Shown here: piece after piece, positions 62,874 through 64,000 of the stretch
Numbering within the stretch: the stretch's first letter is position 1
Layout: each line of letters begins with the position of its first letter
NCBI GenBank assembly: GCA_017507105.1
Contig: JAFWBM010000014.1
Coordinates: 34,156-98,155, forward strand
DNA: 64,000 nucleotides
Origin: Bacteroidaceae bacterium
GTDB taxonomy: Bacteria > Bacteroidota > Bacteroidia > Bacteroidales > Bacteroidaceae
Direction: 5' to 3'
Made by a program: the position numbers and the translations under genes
Notes under the pieces: generated by a model
What the model was told of the DNA's origin: nothing
The model's input: the letters and a program-made list of their open reading frames with translations, nothing else
Databases searched by the model: none

Positions 62874-63770
62874 ATGAAGAAATTATTTATTTTACCTTTG
62901 TTTGCTATTTTGGCACTTATCACCTCGTGCTCTAGTGATGATAACGATGGTGGTTCTATACTTCCCCCTCCTCCCGGCGACCAGGTAACCAGTGTTGACT
63001 ATTATGGCGAGATAAATATGGGTGGCACTATTGCCAAGACACGTTGTAATGTGGTGTATAATAATGCTATCAATGTATGTGACCTAGTGTTTACATCTAT
63101 AAAGTTCTCTGATGAGATGCCTGAGGTTAAGGTGAGAGTTGCTGGAATCCCTTGTACTGTAACAGCCGGTATAATAGAGTTTCATGTGCCCACACCTGTG
63201 GTTCCCGAGGTAGGTTTTATACCTGCTGACCCTAGTCAGCCTACGCTCCCTAGCACACCGATGCCCGATTTCGCGATGACCGGTCTCGCCGGTACAATAT
63301 CGTCAGGAGCTATTGAGGTCTCTGCAACATTGCCGTTAGGCGAGCTCTCATTTGAGGGTACTATAGTTCCTATGTTCTCGGGCGACATGAATGTATTGGC
63401 TGCAGGAACTGATAAGGTATTTACTATAGAGGATATTGTATGCGAGGTTGAAACAAGTCTCGACGGTACTTCTGCTACACTTTTTATCCAGGGTGCAAAA
63501 TTTGCCGAGTCAATGCCTGTTGCTGTTGATATAAAAATAGAGAATATCCCATGCGTGATGCGTGATAACGGATATACATTCACATCAACAAATGAGATTG
63601 TACCTCTTGTAAAGATGGGTGGCGTATATACTGCTATGCCCGACTTTACATTCAGCAGAATAGAAGGAGAGGTTGGTGGTACCAATAATGCTCTTCTTGG
63701 TTTTTCTGCTACAATGACACGTGGTGTTTTTGAGTATTCTGGCGAGAGATTTATTAAGGTAATAATGTAA
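62874..63770 (+). CDS. Calycin-like lipoprotein with two repeats
   Basis: 298 residues. Lipobox LITSCSSDDNDGG (Cys about 19) with an acidic stretch, typical of surface lipoproteins. Two copies of a calycin-like beta-barrel domain follow: about 37-155 (GEINMGGTIAKTRCNVVYN...) and about 165-298 (GDMNVLAAGTDKVFTIEDI...), each ending with a PDFxxTxLxGTI/EG-type block. Calycin folds bind small hydrophobic ligands such as haem or lipids. Directly behind a TonB receptor it may be the ligand-capture protein of that importer; that link is inference. A terminator follows. Confidence 0.8.
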   Translation: MKKLFILPLFAILALITSCSSDDNDGGSILPPPPGDQVTSVDYYGEINMGGTIAKTRCNVVYNNAINVCDLVFTSIKFSDEMPEVKVRVAGIPCTVTAGIIEFHVPTPVVPEVGFIPADPSQPTLPSTPMPDFAMTGLAGTISSGAIEVSATLPLGELSFEGTIVPMFSGDMNVLAAGTDKVFTIEDIVCEVETSLDGTSATLFIQGAKFAESMPVAVDIKIENIPCVMRDNGYTFTSTNEIVPLVKMGGVYTAMPDFTFSRIEGEVGGTNNALLGFSATMTRGVFEYSGERFIKVIM

Positions 63771-63796
63771 TTACGGTATACTCTTTTAAAAGAGTC

Positions 63797-63840
63797 AAAC
63801 AAGAGGAGACCTCAAATAGTAAAAGGGTCTCCTCTTGTTT
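63797..63840 (+). terminator. Terminator after the calycin-like gene
   Basis: Perfect 15-bp stem (63797-63811 with 63826-63840), 14-base loop, followed by a short T and G tract. Confidence 0.75.
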
Positions 63841-63854
63841 TTGGGGGTTAGAGT

Positions 63855-64000
63855 TCGTTTGTGGCTATATTTGAGTAAACCTCGAATATAATCTTCACTC
63901 GCTGTAAAAAAAATTAAAGCAAGCTTTATTTTTCTTGCTCGTTTGTGGCTATATTTGAGTAAACCTCGAATATAATCTTCACTCGCTGTAAAAAAATTAA
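63855..64000. repeat. 84-bp-period direct repeat at the right edge
   Basis: The segment 63855-63917 recurs from 63939 to the window end, identical over about 62 bases except that an A run is one base shorter. The period is 84 bases, that is 28 codons. Between the copies lies a small inverted repeat (agcaag/cttgct, 63917-63939). On the minus strand a frame stays open across both copies. The array is cut by the window edge, so its size, unit and strand are unknown. Spacer-free direct repeats of this size rule out CRISPR. Confidence 0.75.

Noticed and set aside
63236..63802. Antisense frame of 188 codons over the calycin-like gene
   Set aside because: The plus-strand gene has a lipobox and repeated domains; the antisense frame has none and begins inside the terminator region.
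63855..64000. CRISPR array
   Set aside because: The direct repeat is 62 bases or more with a constant, non-variable linker; no spacers and no cas genes.

Overview
The window is a piece of a Bacteroidales (phylum Bacteroidota) chromosome. Three things point there: a SusC/SusD-type outer-membrane operon, type IX secretion genes (porU, porV, porT homologues), and promoters that follow the Bacteroidota -33/-7 pattern TTTG-N19-21-TAnnTTTG. Other traits fit: fused SecDF, tandem OmpH/Skp genes behind bamA, and viroplasmin-type RNase H. Because PorU, PorV and PorT are all present, a T9SS-bearing lineage (Prevotella/Porphyromonas-like or an uncultured relative) is likelier than a classic gut Bacteroides. 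The genus cannot be fixed from the sequence alone. Base composition is AT-rich throughout and no phage, insertion sequence or CRISPR was seen.

Layout. 1-7.1 kb is housekeeping: purD, two membrane proteins and a ZnuA/ZnuC-like pair on the plus strand, facing argH; then an SRPBCC protein, pyrE and a SUI1/YciH protein on the minus strand. 7.2-14.2 kb is a plus-strand unit: FAH-family hydrolase, porU, porV, ispF and a lipoprotein phosphoesterase. 14.3-23.8 kb holds ribD and then an envelope unit: DUF6242-like lipoprotein, DUF6089-like barrel, uppS, bamA, three OmpH/Skp-like chaperones and murI, closed by a perfect 24-bp terminator hairpin.

24.0-36.6 kb is one accessory operon with a textbook promoter and a terminator. 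It encodes a TlpA-N-terminus-like protein lacking thioredoxin, SusC (with STN domain), SusD, a DUF4843 lipoprotein, a PKD-like lipoprotein and three TlpA-type proteins (CGPC, CAPC, CEKS). No glycoside hydrolase is present. It is followed by a secreted Ig-like-repeat protein with a T9SS-type tail, marC and tRNA-Leu(UAA).

40.1-49.6 kb is a long minus-strand unit: argS, RNase H, two LtaS-like phosphotransferases around a GT2 and a GT90, a radical SAM protein and a four-cysteine Rieske-like lipoprotein. The middle genes look like a surface-glycan decoration module. 49.7-55.9 kb has tandem rhomboids, secDF, a 2x[4Fe-4S] ferredoxin and porT.

55.9-58.2 kb contains a TrpB2-type tryptophan synthase beta gene behind a leader that looks like a complete ribosome-mediated trp attenuator: promoter, 32-residue leader peptide with adjacent Trp codons, competing pairings and terminator. 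An esterase gene with a freshly duplicated start region follows. 58.2-64 kb carries a fasciclin-domain lipoprotein, a divergent TonB-dependent receptor plus a two-repeat calycin-like lipoprotein, and at the right edge an 84-bp-period direct repeat that continues beyond the window.
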